Source: an uncultured Ruminococcus sp.
Lineage (GTDB): Bacteria > Bacillota > Clostridia > Oscillospirales > Acutalibacteraceae
Assembly (NCBI GenBank): GCA_902802105.1
Contig: CADCKR010000015.1
Coordinates: forward strand, 1 to 63,418
Length of the DNA stretch: 63,418 nt
Reading direction: 5' to 3'
The first letter of the stretch is position 1; every line of letters starts with the position of its first letter. Of the stretch, positions 42,880-51,812 are shown in pieces. Position numbers and translations under genes: made by a program. The notes under the pieces are model-generated. The model did no database searches. It saw only the letters and a list, made by a program, of their open reading frames with translations, and was not told the DNA's origin.

Positions 42880-43671
42880 ATGTGTCCCGAAAACGAGCGC
42901 AGCATTCCGACCCGAAAATTTGAGCCCGAAATGAAATACTATGCATCAAGCATTGTAGGAACAAGAAAATATCAGCAGGATTCATACGCCTGTATAGAAA
43001 CGCCTGAGGGCATACTTGCCGTTATATGTGACGGTATGGGAGGTCTTGAGGGCGGCGAGAGAGCAAGCGGTCTGGCTGTAAGAACTCTTGTTGAGGATTA
43101 CATCAGCGGCTCTATAGCAAATATAAGAAAATTTCTCCGCAACGAGGCTATCAGGATAGACAGCATGGTGACAAAGCTTTGTGATGACAACGGCAGACCT
43201 CTGGGCGCAGGCACCACGATGGTAGCTGTGTATATTGACAACGGCTGCATGGACTGGATATCCGTTGGTGACAGCAAGATCTATGTTATCAGGAACAATA
43301 CGATCCAGTGCATTGTCCGTGAGCACAACTACCGTATGATGCTTAACGATATGTATATGAAGGGTGAGATAACCCTTGAGCAGTACCGAAGCGAGGAACA
43401 CAAGGCTGAGGCGCTTATAAGCTTTCTTGGTATAGGCAGTGTTTCTCTTATAGATGAAAGTGAGAATTCGCTTCAGCTCATGCAGGGAGATATAATCCTT
43501 TTGTGCAGCGATGGTCTTTATAAATCGCTTTCGGAGCAGATGATACTTGCAGTGATCTCGGACAATTATTTTGATATGCAGAGGGCTGCAGATGAACTGA
43601 CAGATGCTGCTCTGAGATATTCGTCAAAGAGTCAGGATAATACTACCGTTGTACTGCTGCATTATGTCTGA
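42880..43671 (+). CDS. PP2C-family (PPM) Ser/Thr phosphatase, second copy
   Basis: A 263-residue PPM phosphatase with all metal-binding motifs: TRKYQQDSY, VICDGMGGLEGGERAS, SVGDSKIYVIRN, LLCSDGLYKSL and SQDNTTVVLL. It starts only 3 bases after the kinase-FHA stop, so the pair is translationally linked. It is clearly diverged from the phosphatase at 40823. Two phosphatases in one cluster suggest two phosphoprotein targets or two steps (inference). Confidence 0.92.
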   Translation: MCPENERSIPTRKFEPEMKYYASSIVGTRKYQQDSYACIETPEGILAVICDGMGGLEGGERASGLAVRTLVEDYISGSIANIRKFLRNEAIRIDSMVTKLCDDNGRPLGAGTTMVAVYIDNGCMDWISVGDSKIYVIRNNTIQCIVREHNYRMMLNDMYMKGEITLEQYRSEEHKAEALISFLGIGSVSLIDESENSLQLMQGDIILLCSDGLYKSLSEQMILAVISDNYFDMQRAADELTDAALRYSSKSQDNTTVVLLHYV

Positions 43672-43705
43672 GTCTGCAAATATATGAGGTCAGGAGCTGA
43701 CTGAA

Positions 43706-44635
43706 ATGAATAAGGAACCGGAAAATTATTGTATATCCTGTATGCAGAGAATACCGCAGGGAACGGAAGAATGCTGTCCGTTCTGCGGATTCCGTAAAAG
43801 CTCGTATGCTCCGGATGAAGGTCTGCTTGCGCCCGATACCCTTTTTGAGAGCAGATATCATGTTGGTGCGGCATATCTTACCGATGGGACATTTACATCC
43901 TATGCGGCCTTTGATAAGATAATGAAAAGGCGTGTCGTGCTGAGGGTCTTTAATGGCGGCGAACCGGGCTATGAGCATTTCAAGAGCAGAGGAAGATTTC
44001 TTGATACCTATAAAAAGCTTGCAGAAATGGGAATGGTTTCGTTTACTGTGGTATATACCTGCAAGTCCTGCGAGGAGGGCGCATACGCTGTATGTGAGTA
44101 TGTGTCTGATATAACGCTTTCGCATGAGATATCGGAGCTTGGCAGGCTTGACTTTGAGGGTGCAAAATCCCTGCTGCTGCCGGTTATTGTTACCTTGAAG
44201 CTTATGCATGACGAAAGACTTGTGCATGGCTGTGTGTGTGCCGAAGCTGTGCGGAAAAAGGACAAAACCATGGTCCTTTGTGACGCTTCCGGCTCGGCCG
44301 GAAATAAATTCGCGGCTGATGATGTCAGAGAGTTTTTGCGTATGTTTGTTGCAGTGATGTATGGCAGTGCGGTGCCTGTGCCGACTGAGTTCATTGCGGG
44401 TGCGTTTTCTGCACGAAATGAGCTTTCGCTGCCGCAGGAGGCTCTGGACTGCATTGCCGCAGCATTTGAAAGCGGCAGAGAGATAACCGCTGACATTGTG
44501 CTGAGAAGGCTTTATCATTGCGGAGATATCGCTCTTGGAATAAAGAAGGAGCCTGTAAGGCCGCCTGAGTCGATAATATCTTATGCGGTATCCGAGGGCG
44601 TTAAGGTCAAGGGATTGCTCACATCTCTTACGTGA
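43706..44635 (+). CDS. Zinc-ribbon pseudokinase
   Basis: A 309-residue protein built like the neighbouring kinases but lacking catalytic residues. The N-terminal zinc ribbon is CISCMQRIP...CCPFCGF. In the kinase-like part, the Gly loop is absent, the catalytic Lys position reads VVLRVF, the HRD motif is replaced by VHGCVCAEAV and the DFG region reads LCDASGSAG. It should therefore not phosphorylate but could act as a scaffold or allosteric partner of the active kinases. No membrane segment is visible. The same fold and position in the operon argue against simple decay, since the frame is intact. Confidence 0.7.
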   Translation: MNKEPENYCISCMQRIPQGTEECCPFCGFRKSSYAPDEGLLAPDTLFESRYHVGAAYLTDGTFTSYAAFDKIMKRRVVLRVFNGGEPGYEHFKSRGRFLDTYKKLAEMGMVSFTVVYTCKSCEEGAYAVCEYVSDITLSHEISELGRLDFEGAKSLLLPVIVTLKLMHDERLVHGCVCAEAVRKKDKTMVLCDASGSAGNKFAADDVREFLRMFVAVMYGSAVPVPTEFIAGAFSARNELSLPQEALDCIAAAFESGREITADIVLRRLYHCGDIALGIKKEPVRPPESIISYAVSEGVKVKGLLTSLT

Positions 44636-44694
44636 AACGGTGTTGTTTTACCCGCAGGGTAACTGACTACTTATGTATATAAGGAGAAAAAATT

Positions 44695-46104
44695 ATGGTT
44701 AGCTGTAAGAATTGCAATAATGTATTTGACGAAAGCTTTGGAGTATGCCCTAAGTGCGGCACGTTATATGTGCCTGATGCGGCTCCTGCGCCGGCCGGAC
44801 CGCAGTATATGGCTTTGCAGAACGAAGGACAGCTCAGGGAAAAGGCTGCCGGCAGCAAAAGCTCAAAGGGCAGGATGATAGCGATTATTGTTGTGCTTAT
44901 CGCAGTGATAATCGGTTCTGTGCTTACGATAATCCTTGTGGCAGCAGGCAGCCAGAATGCACGGTCTGCAAGAGAGCAGATATCTCTTGGAGAAAAATAT
45001 ATGTCTGATGAGGATTATGACGAGGCTATTATTGCATTCGAGAAGGCTATCGAGATAGACCCGAACAATATTGACGCTTATAAGAAGCTTGCTGAGGCAT
45101 ATAAGGCTGTGGGCAACTATACTGAGGCTGTAAGGGCACTCAGAAGAGGATATGAGTATACGGGCAACGGAGAGCTCAAGGGTATGCTGGATGAATATTC
45201 GCTCAATATCGGAATAGATAATGCGATCAAGGGTGCGACAGTAAATGAGACCGGACAGATAAGCGACCTGACATATACCGTTTACAGCAACGGCGTAACG
45301 GTTATCGAGGGCAACGGTTCTCTTCCGGATGTAAGCAAAAAGGACGTTTTGTGGAAGAACAGGAAGATCACAGAGGTCTATCTGAAGGAAGGCGTTTCCG
45401 GTATAGGCAGATATTCCTTCCGTGACTGCGATACGATCACCAGTATACACATTCCGAGAAGCGTTACAAATATCGGTGAATGGGCATTCAACGACAGCGA
45501 CAGGCTTACATCCATTGAGGTAGATCCCGATAACAACTACTATACATCGGTGGACGGTGTACTCTACAACAAGGATAAGACCGTTCTTGAAGCATATCCC
45601 TGCGGCAGATACGGCAGCTATATCATGCCTTATACGGTAACCGATGTTATGAACTGGGCGTTTGCCGGCTGTATGAAGCTCACATATATAAGCGTTGAGG
45701 GCGGCGGCGAATCCTTCAACGCAAATGACGGTGTGCTCTATACAAAGGAATTCAAGGCTCTGGTGGCTTATCCTGCGGCAAGAAACGGCTCTGAGGTGTT
45801 TACTGTTCCCGAAAAGGTAACCGAGATAAGAGCCCATGCGTTCTATAAGTGCGGCGATTTAGAGGTAATTGAGGTGCCGTCAACTGTTATTGATGTAAAA
45901 TTCCATGCTTTCGAGGGGCTTAATGCAGATCAGACTATCTTGATCAAGGGAAGGAAGCGCGTGCCTAATTCTTGGGACAGCAAGTGGACGTATAAGTGCA
46001 AGGCGGAAATAAAGTTTGACGAGCAGAAGGAAGAAAGCAGCGCAGTCTATGATTACAACGGATACGATCAATACAATGATTTTGTTCCGGATTATACTTA
46101 TTGA
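44695..46104 (+). CDS. Zinc-ribbon membrane protein with TPR and BspA-type leucine-rich repeats
   Basis: A 469-residue bitopic protein. A cytoplasmic zinc ribbon (CKNCNNVF...CPKCG) and short linker lead to one membrane helix (~61-84). Outside the membrane are TPR units (~92-170; DYDEAIIAFEKAIEIDPNN is a classic TPR) and then BspA-type leucine-rich repeats (~215-430; ITSIHIPRSVTNIGEWAF and similar). A Tyr/Asp-rich tail ends it. BspA-type repeats are common in surface adhesins and sensors of gut bacteria. In this operon it would be the extracellular receptor whose zinc ribbon meets cytoplasmic partners (inference). Confidence 0.85.
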   Translation: MVSCKNCNNVFDESFGVCPKCGTLYVPDAAPAPAGPQYMALQNEGQLREKAAGSKSSKGRMIAIIVVLIAVIIGSVLTIILVAAGSQNARSAREQISLGEKYMSDEDYDEAIIAFEKAIEIDPNNIDAYKKLAEAYKAVGNYTEAVRALRRGYEYTGNGELKGMLDEYSLNIGIDNAIKGATVNETGQISDLTYTVYSNGVTVIEGNGSLPDVSKKDVLWKNRKITEVYLKEGVSGIGRYSFRDCDTITSIHIPRSVTNIGEWAFNDSDRLTSIEVDPDNNYYTSVDGVLYNKDKTVLEAYPCGRYGSYIMPYTVTDVMNWAFAGCMKLTYISVEGGGESFNANDGVLYTKEFKALVAYPAARNGSEVFTVPEKVTEIRAHAFYKCGDLEVIEVPSTVIDVKFHAFEGLNADQTILIKGRKRVPNSWDSKWTYKCKAEIKFDEQKEESSAVYDYNGYDQYNDFVPDYTY

Positions 46105-46151
46105 TCCGGAACTTCGTTGAGGTAAATATTATCAGAAGAGGAGCGTAATCT

Positions 46152-47516
46152 ATGGTAAAAAAATGTATCAATAATCATTTCTATGATGGCAGCAGATTTG
46201 AGCAGTGTCCGTATTGCGGCGCCAAGGACATGAATGCCAGAAATGAAACGTCAGAAGATGATGTAACGATGCCTATAGGCTTTCAAAGGCCAAGGCAGGA
46301 AATTTCTCAGCCTGTGCCGCAGTCGGTGCCGCAGGATCTTTCCGCAGCCTTTTCCGCAGATGATGACGATGATGCGACTATACCGCTTGCTTTTTATAAA
46401 AGAAAAACGGAAGCATCGCCGGAACCGCAGCAGAATACAGCACCTGAGCCTAAGCAGCCGGAAAACGAGCCTGTCAGGAATGAAGCCGCAAAGCAGAATA
46501 TAAGCGAAGCACCGGTAGAGATCGGTACGGAGGATGAGTTCGATAAGACGATACCGATGGAACAGCCGTCTGCTCCGGTGATCTTTGCAGAGGCTGTAAC
46601 AGAGCCAAAGCCGGTGACCGAGGAAAAGAACGACATTGCAGTTCTTGTAGCTGAGGCTATGGCGGATGATAAGCAGGCGGCTCCGGATGTTACCGAACAG
46701 CCGTCAGCTGAGGAGATCGCGTCAGCCGATGCAGCAATGCAGCAGGAGCAGGCAGCGGCAGATCAGAATACGGCTCAGAATGTAACCGAGCAGTTCGCGT
46801 CAGCCGAGGCAGCAATGCAGCAGGAGCAGGCAGCGGCAGATCAGAATACGGCTCAGAATGTAACCGAGCAGTTCGCGTCAGCCGATGCAGCAGTGCAGCA
46901 GGAGCAGGCAGCGGCAGATCAGAATACGGTTCAGAATGTCACTGAGCAGCTTGGTCAGATGGGGTATACATCAGCAGAGCAGAATGCTGATGTTCAGCAG
47001 CCGATGGCGCAGCAGCCCGCTTATACACAGCAGCCGTTTTACGGACAGCCCATGATGCCCCAATATCCTTCCGCTTTGCCGATGCAGCCGGTATATAACG
47101 GCTATGGATATCAGCAGCCCGCACCTGTACCCGCAGCACCTGAGAACAATGCATCTGCGGCGCAGCCCGTTGTAGGATGGCTTGTAGGTCTGAACGGTCT
47201 GTATCGGGGCAGGATATTCGAGCTGAAGGCCGGCAGGAATTTCATCGGACGTTCACCTGATATGGAAATAATGCTCAGTGACGACAACGCTGTATCTTTC
47301 AGCCGTCATGCATCTGTTATTTATGAACCGAATACAAGAGTGTTCATTGCTCAGGCAGGCGAGTCGAACGGACTTGTTTATGTCAACGGTGAAATGGTGC
47401 TCAACAGCCGTCAGCTTTTGGTTTATGATAAGGTAACTGTCGGCAATACAAAGCTTCTTTTCTTCCCGCTCTGCTCAGAGGGCTTTGCGTGGGAAGACCT
47501 TGACGGTCAGGATTGA
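46152..47516 (+). CDS. Zinc-ribbon FHA adaptor with tandem repeats and putative phosphothreonine motifs
   Basis: A 454-residue cytoplasmic protein. A zinc ribbon of form C-x3-H...CPYCG (residues 5-23) is followed by an acidic, disordered region with three similar motifs (DDVTMPIGF, DDDATIPLAF, EFDKTIPME) that look like phosphothreonine sites. Three identical-looking 26-residue repeats (~191-268) and a Gln/Pro/Tyr-rich linker follow. An FHA domain (~345-454) ends it, with GRSP, FSRHASV and NGLVYVN. The motifs could be phosphorylated by the cluster's kinases and bound by FHA domains of neighbours (inference). It is closely related in plan to the protein at 48790. Confidence 0.85.
   Translation: MVKKCINNHFYDGSRFEQCPYCGAKDMNARNETSEDDVTMPIGFQRPRQEISQPVPQSVPQDLSAAFSADDDDDATIPLAFYKRKTEASPEPQQNTAPEPKQPENEPVRNEAAKQNISEAPVEIGTEDEFDKTIPMEQPSAPVIFAEAVTEPKPVTEEKNDIAVLVAEAMADDKQAAPDVTEQPSAEEIASADAAMQQEQAAADQNTAQNVTEQFASAEAAMQQEQAAADQNTAQNVTEQFASADAAVQQEQAAADQNTVQNVTEQLGQMGYTSAEQNADVQQPMAQQPAYTQQPFYGQPMMPQYPSALPMQPVYNGYGYQQPAPVPAAPENNASAAQPVVGWLVGLNGLYRGRIFELKAGRNFIGRSPDMEIMLSDDNAVSFSRHASVIYEPNTRVFIAQAGESNGLVYVNGEMVLNSRQLLVYDKVTVGNTKLLFFPLCSEGFAWEDLDGQD
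46722..46955 (+). repeat. Three tandem 78-bp coding repeats
   Basis: Units start at 46722, 46800 and 46878. Each encodes a 26-residue Ala/Gln/Glu-rich unit beginning Ser-Ala-Asp/Glu-Ala-Ala. The first two are nearly identical at DNA level, so copy number may vary between strains. Confidence 0.9.
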
Positions 47517-47595
47517 TCTGACCTGCATCAGAATGTTTTTCACACGGTCATTGCCGTGAGAAAATAAAAAAATAACGCTCAGGAGGCGCAAAATT

Positions 47596-48777
47596 ATGAA
47601 TGGTAATTATACTCCCAAAAAGAAAACGCTTAGTGTTGCTGCTATCATAGGCATGATCGGCGCAATGCTCTTCTCCATCGCAGCAGCGTGCATGATATTT
47701 TTGCCGATGACTGCAACACCGGGTGTAAACAATGCACCAAATGGATTTGATATGTCTGTTATAGGAACGCAGGGCCAGCAATTTATGAATATCTGGGGTC
47801 AGGTAGCATCAAGGCTCGGCGCGGCTCCCGGCGATTATCAGTTCTATTATATCGCATCATTTATTATGGTGCTTTCCGTTACCGTAGCTTTCTTCGGTCT
47901 CATTTTCTGTGCACTGATGGTCGTACTTGGCAGGGCTCTCAGCATCAAGCACGGCGGCAGAGTACTTGCTCTTGTTTTCGGAATTTTAGGTTTCCTTATC
48001 TCAGCATTCGTTTTTGTATGGACCTTCATTTTCATCGGCTCTGCTCAGAAGTTAGGTCAGGCTACAACTACTGCGATCGGCATCGGTCCGATACTTATGT
48101 TCTCATTCTCATTTGTTACCCTGATCTTCTGCTTCATCGGTCTCAGCGATAATGCTGCATACAAAAAGGCAGGCGCTCCTCAGAACGATTACAATCCCAA
48201 TGTTCCTTATGTAAGTCCCAACGCCAACACCGCAAATCCCTATGCTGCTCCTCAGCCTGCACAGCCTGCTCCCCAGGCATATCAGCCCCAGCAGCCTGTA
48301 CAGCCCGCTCCTCAGGCTTATCAGCCCCAGCCCGTACAGCCCGCTCCTCAGGCATATCAGCCGCAGCCCGTACAGCCCGCTCCTCAGGCTTATCAGCCCC
48401 AGCCTGTTCCGGCTCCGGCAGCATTCCAGGGCGCAGATGATCAGGCTACAGTTGCTCAGGTCGGTGCTATCGAGGGTATTACCGGCGATTATAAGGGCGC
48501 TACCATTAACCTCAAGCCCGGCGAGAAGATCATGATAGGCAGAGATCCCCAGAGCTGCAACATTGTTCTTTCGTCCGAGAAGAAGGATATCAGCCGTACT
48601 CACTGCTCTGTAAAGTATGACCCGTATACCGACAGCTTTAAGGTTATAGATATGTCCTCTAACGGTACATTCGTAAACGGACAAAGACTTATCAAGGATC
48701 AGGAGATGCAGCTCAAGGCAGGAACTGTAATTTCACTTGGCAGTGGTGAGAACCAGTTCAGACTCAAGAAGATGTAA
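47596..48777 (+). CDS. Four-helix membrane protein with Pro-rich repeats and C-terminal FHA domain
   Basis: A 393-residue protein. Four membrane helices (about 11-33, 81-110, 122-145 and 158-180) are followed by a proline/glutamine-rich linker made of 12-residue repeats (PAPQAYQPQPVQ, ~223-272). An FHA domain (~300-393) follows with IGRDPQSCNIVL, SRTHCSV and SSNGTFVNG, all ligand-binding residues present. Just before it lies ADDQATVAQVG, which resembles the phosphothreonine-like motifs in the previous gene. It probably docks phosphorylated partners to the membrane. It is in the operon with 12 bases to the next start. Confidence 0.87.
   Translation: MNGNYTPKKKTLSVAAIIGMIGAMLFSIAAACMIFLPMTATPGVNNAPNGFDMSVIGTQGQQFMNIWGQVASRLGAAPGDYQFYYIASFIMVLSVTVAFFGLIFCALMVVLGRALSIKHGGRVLALVFGILGFLISAFVFVWTFIFIGSAQKLGQATTTAIGIGPILMFSFSFVTLIFCFIGLSDNAAYKKAGAPQNDYNPNVPYVSPNANTANPYAAPQPAQPAPQAYQPQQPVQPAPQAYQPQPVQPAPQAYQPQPVQPAPQAYQPQPVPAPAAFQGADDQATVAQVGAIEGITGDYKGATINLKPGEKIMIGRDPQSCNIVLSSEKKDISRTHCSVKYDPYTDSFKVIDMSSNGTFVNGQRLIKDQEMQLKAGTVISLGSGENQFRLKKM
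48264..48413 (+). repeat. Tandem 36-bp coding repeats (Pro/Gln-rich)
   Basis: About four copies of a 36-bp unit encoding PAPQAYQPQPVQ link the membrane and FHA parts of the protein. Near identity at DNA level suggests recent expansion. Confidence 0.85.
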
Positions 48778-48789
48778 AGGAGAATGGCT

Positions 48790-49401
48790 ATGGCTAACAA
48801 AGTACAGTGTACCGGCGGTCACTGGTTTGATATGTCCAAGTTTCGCTTCTGCCCGTATTGCGGGCTTCCTGCGGCCGCAGTTCCGGCACCTGTTCAGCAG
48901 GCAGCTCCGGTGATGCCTGCGATGCCGCCGATGCCGCCGATGCCGCCAATGCCGCCTGCTCAGACGGGCTATTATCCTCAGGAGCAGACAGCGTATCCCG
49001 CACCTGTCATGCCGGCTCCCGTTCAGACTTCCGCACCTTCAGTCAACACCAATCTGCCCGTTGGCTGGCTGGTGGGAACAAGCGGTCCTGCAAAGGGCAA
49101 GACCTATGTTATCCGTGAAAACAAGAATTTCATTGGCAGTTCGTCCGATATGGATATCATCATTTCGGACGATCCGACAGTTGCAGCTGACAGACACGCT
49201 ATAATCATTTATGTTCCAAGGCTCAGGACATTCTATGCTCAGCCCGGAACATCACGTGAGCTTTATTATGTCAACGATCATGTCATTCTTGAAACAGTCG
49301 AGCTGAGCCCGGGCGATGTTTTTGACATCGGGAACTCAAAGCTCAGTCTCCTGCCGCTGTGCGGAGATATGTTCGGCTGGGATGAGCCGGAGGCTATCTG
49401 A
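48790..49401 (+). CDS. Zinc-ribbon protein with degenerate FHA domain
   Basis: A 203-residue cytoplasmic protein. The zinc ribbon (CTGGHWFDMSKFRFCPYCG) matches that of the adaptor at 46152. A Met/Pro-rich linker (MPPMPPMPP) and a Gln/Tyr/Pro stretch follow, then an FHA-like domain (~88-203). The usual GRS is replaced by GSSS and the SRHA motif reads ADRHAII, so the phosphothreonine-contacting Arg is lost. ATG 48790 is chosen because AAGGAG (48777-48782) lies seven bases upstream, overlapping the previous stop; ATG 48784 is too close to it. It is the last gene before the terminator. Confidence 0.83.
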   Translation: MANKVQCTGGHWFDMSKFRFCPYCGLPAAAVPAPVQQAAPVMPAMPPMPPMPPMPPAQTGYYPQEQTAYPAPVMPAPVQTSAPSVNTNLPVGWLVGTSGPAKGKTYVIRENKNFIGSSSDMDIIISDDPTVAADRHAIIIYVPRLRTFYAQPGTSRELYYVNDHVILETVELSPGDVFDIGNSKLSLLPLCGDMFGWDEPEAI

Positions 49402-49524
49402 TAAGGCTTAGCCGTATCACAAAAAATACATGATCCGATCCGCCGTATCCCCGGATCCGTTTCACTGAAGGAGCTTTCTTCCGCAGCGGACGGTTTCGGG
49501 GCGGTTTGGATTATGGAGCTTTTA

Positions 49525-49556
49525 AAAAAGCAGCACACAAGCTGCTGCTTTTTCAA
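49525..49556 (+). terminator. Intrinsic terminator of the FHA operon
   Basis: A perfect 11-bp stem (AAAAAGCAGCA / TGCTGCTTTTT) whose own arm supplies the T-run. The 333-base gap 49402-49734 holds no other gene. Confidence 0.85.
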
Positions 49557-49647
49557 GAGCTTCTTTGCAGAGATCCGGAAAAATGATCACAGCAGTCCGG
49601 CGCACAGCAGAGCACAGGACGGCCGATGCAGGCTTGACGGCTGAATG

Positions 49648-49676
49648 TTGACATCTGCGGTCAAAAATGATAACAG
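49648..49676 (+). promoter_or_regulatory. Possible promoter of the TPR receptor kinase
   Basis: TTGACA (49648-49653) with 17 bases to TAACAG (49671-49676). The -10 is poor, so activation may be needed. Confidence 0.35.
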
Positions 49677-49734
49677 AGAGCATAATAATGAAATACTAAA
49701 GCAGCCTGCGGCTGCATGAAGGGAATGATCCTCT

Positions 49735-51807
49735 ATGATAGAAAAGGGAAATATTATTAACGGTACTTACAGGATCGAAGATAAGATCGGTGCCGGCGGC
49801 GGCGGTACAGTGTTTAAGGCCTATCATCTCAGGCTTGAAAAATATGTGGTAGTAAAGCGCATAAACGATGCGTGGGTGGGGCTTATGGACTCCCGCAAGG
49901 AAGCGGACATAATCAAGAATCTGAAGCACCAGTATCTGCCGCAGGCCTATGACTTTTTGCAGCTTGATGACGGTATATATACAGTCATGGATTTTGTGCC
50001 CGGCGCATCGCTTGACAAGTATATCAAGAGCGGCTACAGGTTCACTCAGCAGCAGGTGATCTTCTGGGCAAAGCAGATAACAGAAGCACTTATATATCTT
50101 CATTCGCTCAAGCCGCCTATCATACACAGCGATATCAAGCCCGCCAACATTATGATAGACCTTGAAGGAAATGTATGCCTTATCGACTTCAACGTATCAA
50201 TGACCAGTACGCCCGACAGCAGCATCAGTGCTACAAGCCGCGGATATGCAGCTCCGGAGCAGTATCTTAACATAGACCCGATAAACAAGCCCGAACCCGG
50301 CAAGCCGTATCGTCCGAGGTTCCAGTTCGATATGGATACCGCGCTTGACCAGCGTTCTGATATATACAGCCTTGGTGCGACACTGTACCATCTTATCACA
50401 GGGCAGCGGCCGCCGAAGCTCCCCGAAACGAAGCTTCCTCCGATACCTGCCGATCTGCCGGATTTTGACGAGGCGCTGATAAATATTGTAAATAAAATGA
50501 CTCATTATGACCCGCGTGAGAGATATCAGACCGCTCAGCAGGTCTATGATGACCTCAATAATATAATCAGGCTTGACAAGCGCTACCGCAGCCACAAGCG
50601 TTCAAGGCTGATAGTCAATGTGGTTTTCCCTGTTATAATGGTTGGCGCCGTGGTGCTTGGAACAGCAGGATTCATGCAGATGAGAAAGGAATCCGACACT
50701 GCATTTAACGATAAGATCACCTATGCCGATAACCTTGTTGTCAACAAGGACTATGAAAACGCTCAGAAGACATACGAGGAGGCTATCGGCCTGAAGCCGG
50801 ACAGGATAGAGCCGTACAGCGGTATGCTGATGCTGTATTCTTCGCAGTACGATTATGATAAGGTTATCGAATACGGCACCAACGCTCTTGCGCAGCATAA
50901 CTTTGAGGCTGCGGGCAATTCCGACGCTCAGATCGCACAGTTTGACTATATTCTCGGCAATGCTTATTTTGTAGAAGAAAACTACGAGAAGGCGGTAGAG
51001 TATTACAAAAAGGCGGTAGAGCTTGATCAGAGCAACGCCGAATATTACCGCGACTTTGCTATTGCACTTTCAAGATGCGCCTATGTGGACAATGCGAACG
51101 AGATGCTGCAAAAGGCAGTCGATCTTGGTCTGGAGAATGCGTCTATAAGTCTTGCGAAGGCTGAAATAGATTTTGCAAAGGGCAATTACAGCGAAGCTGC
51201 CGAGGGATTCAGGAAAGCAGCGCAGACCTCATCTGACAGTGTGCTTACGCAGAGGGCTTATCTCTATCTGTGCAGGACCTACGATCGTATGGGTGATTAT
51301 GACAGCGTGATAGATACCATCTCAAAGAACGTAGGAGTGTTTACGAATGACAGCGTTCGCGTGGCAAACATTATGTGCGCAGAGGCTTATCTGAAAAAGG
51401 CCGATGCAGCAGCCAACGACCAGGATCGCCGTGTGTATGCACAGCAGAGCATTAATTATTACACCAGAGTAAGGGATGCAGGCGGTGCGTCACGGCAGAC
51501 GCTTTTCAATTTAGTGACGGCATATCAGTATGTAGACGATATAAAGAATGCTCAGGCAATACTTAACGCTATGATGCAGGATTATCCTAATGATGCGGAC
51601 GTTTATGCAAGACTGGCTATACTTGAGGCTGACAAGCAGTCGAAGCTCAGCTCAACGCTCAGGAGCTATGATAATTTCAAGAAGTACTACGACAAGGCGG
51701 AAAAGCTCGATCAGCACAATAAGGTCAGCGGCACAAGCAGCACCTATATCAGAACGATGGAGCAGATAATGGAACGCCTGAAGCAGAATAACTGGATAAA
51801 GGAGTGA
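49735..51807 (+). CDS. Transmembrane Ser/Thr protein kinase with extracytoplasmic TPR domain
   Basis: A 690-residue receptor-like kinase. The cytoplasmic kinase domain (~10-270) has Gly loop GAGGGGTVF, catalytic Lys in VVVKRI, HSDIKPANI (Arg of HRD replaced by Ser) and LIDFNVSM (DFG read as DFN), with YAAPEQY as the activation-segment end; it is probably active but atypical. One membrane helix (~292-313) leads to an extracytoplasmic array of TPR repeats (~330-690; NYEKAVEYYKKAVELDQSN is typical). There are no PASTA repeats, so it is not the PrkC type. It is transcribed just after the FHA operon, and the adaptors there are its likely partners (inference). Confidence 0.9.
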   Translation: MIEKGNIINGTYRIEDKIGAGGGGTVFKAYHLRLEKYVVVKRINDAWVGLMDSRKEADIIKNLKHQYLPQAYDFLQLDDGIYTVMDFVPGASLDKYIKSGYRFTQQQVIFWAKQITEALIYLHSLKPPIIHSDIKPANIMIDLEGNVCLIDFNVSMTSTPDSSISATSRGYAAPEQYLNIDPINKPEPGKPYRPRFQFDMDTALDQRSDIYSLGATLYHLITGQRPPKLPETKLPPIPADLPDFDEALINIVNKMTHYDPRERYQTAQQVYDDLNNIIRLDKRYRSHKRSRLIVNVVFPVIMVGAVVLGTAGFMQMRKESDTAFNDKITYADNLVVNKDYENAQKTYEEAIGLKPDRIEPYSGMLMLYSSQYDYDKVIEYGTNALAQHNFEAAGNSDAQIAQFDYILGNAYFVEENYEKAVEYYKKAVELDQSNAEYYRDFAIALSRCAYVDNANEMLQKAVDLGLENASISLAKAEIDFAKGNYSEAAEGFRKAAQTSSDSVLTQRAYLYLCRTYDRMGDYDSVIDTISKNVGVFTNDSVRVANIMCAEAYLKKADAAANDQDRRVYAQQSINYYTRVRDAGGASRQTLFNLVTAYQYVDDIKNAQAILNAMMQDYPNDADVYARLAILEADKQSKLSSTLRSYDNFKKYYDKAEKLDQHNKVSGTSSTYIRTMEQIMERLKQNNWIKE

Positions 51808-51812
51808 TTTTT

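Noticed and set aside
46722-46955. CRISPR-like regular repeats
   Set aside because: The 78-bp units are contiguous, without spacers, and stay in the reading frame of an FHA protein.
49735-51807. PrkC/PknB-type cell-wall kinase
   Set aside because: No PASTA repeats; the extracytoplasmic part consists of TPR units.
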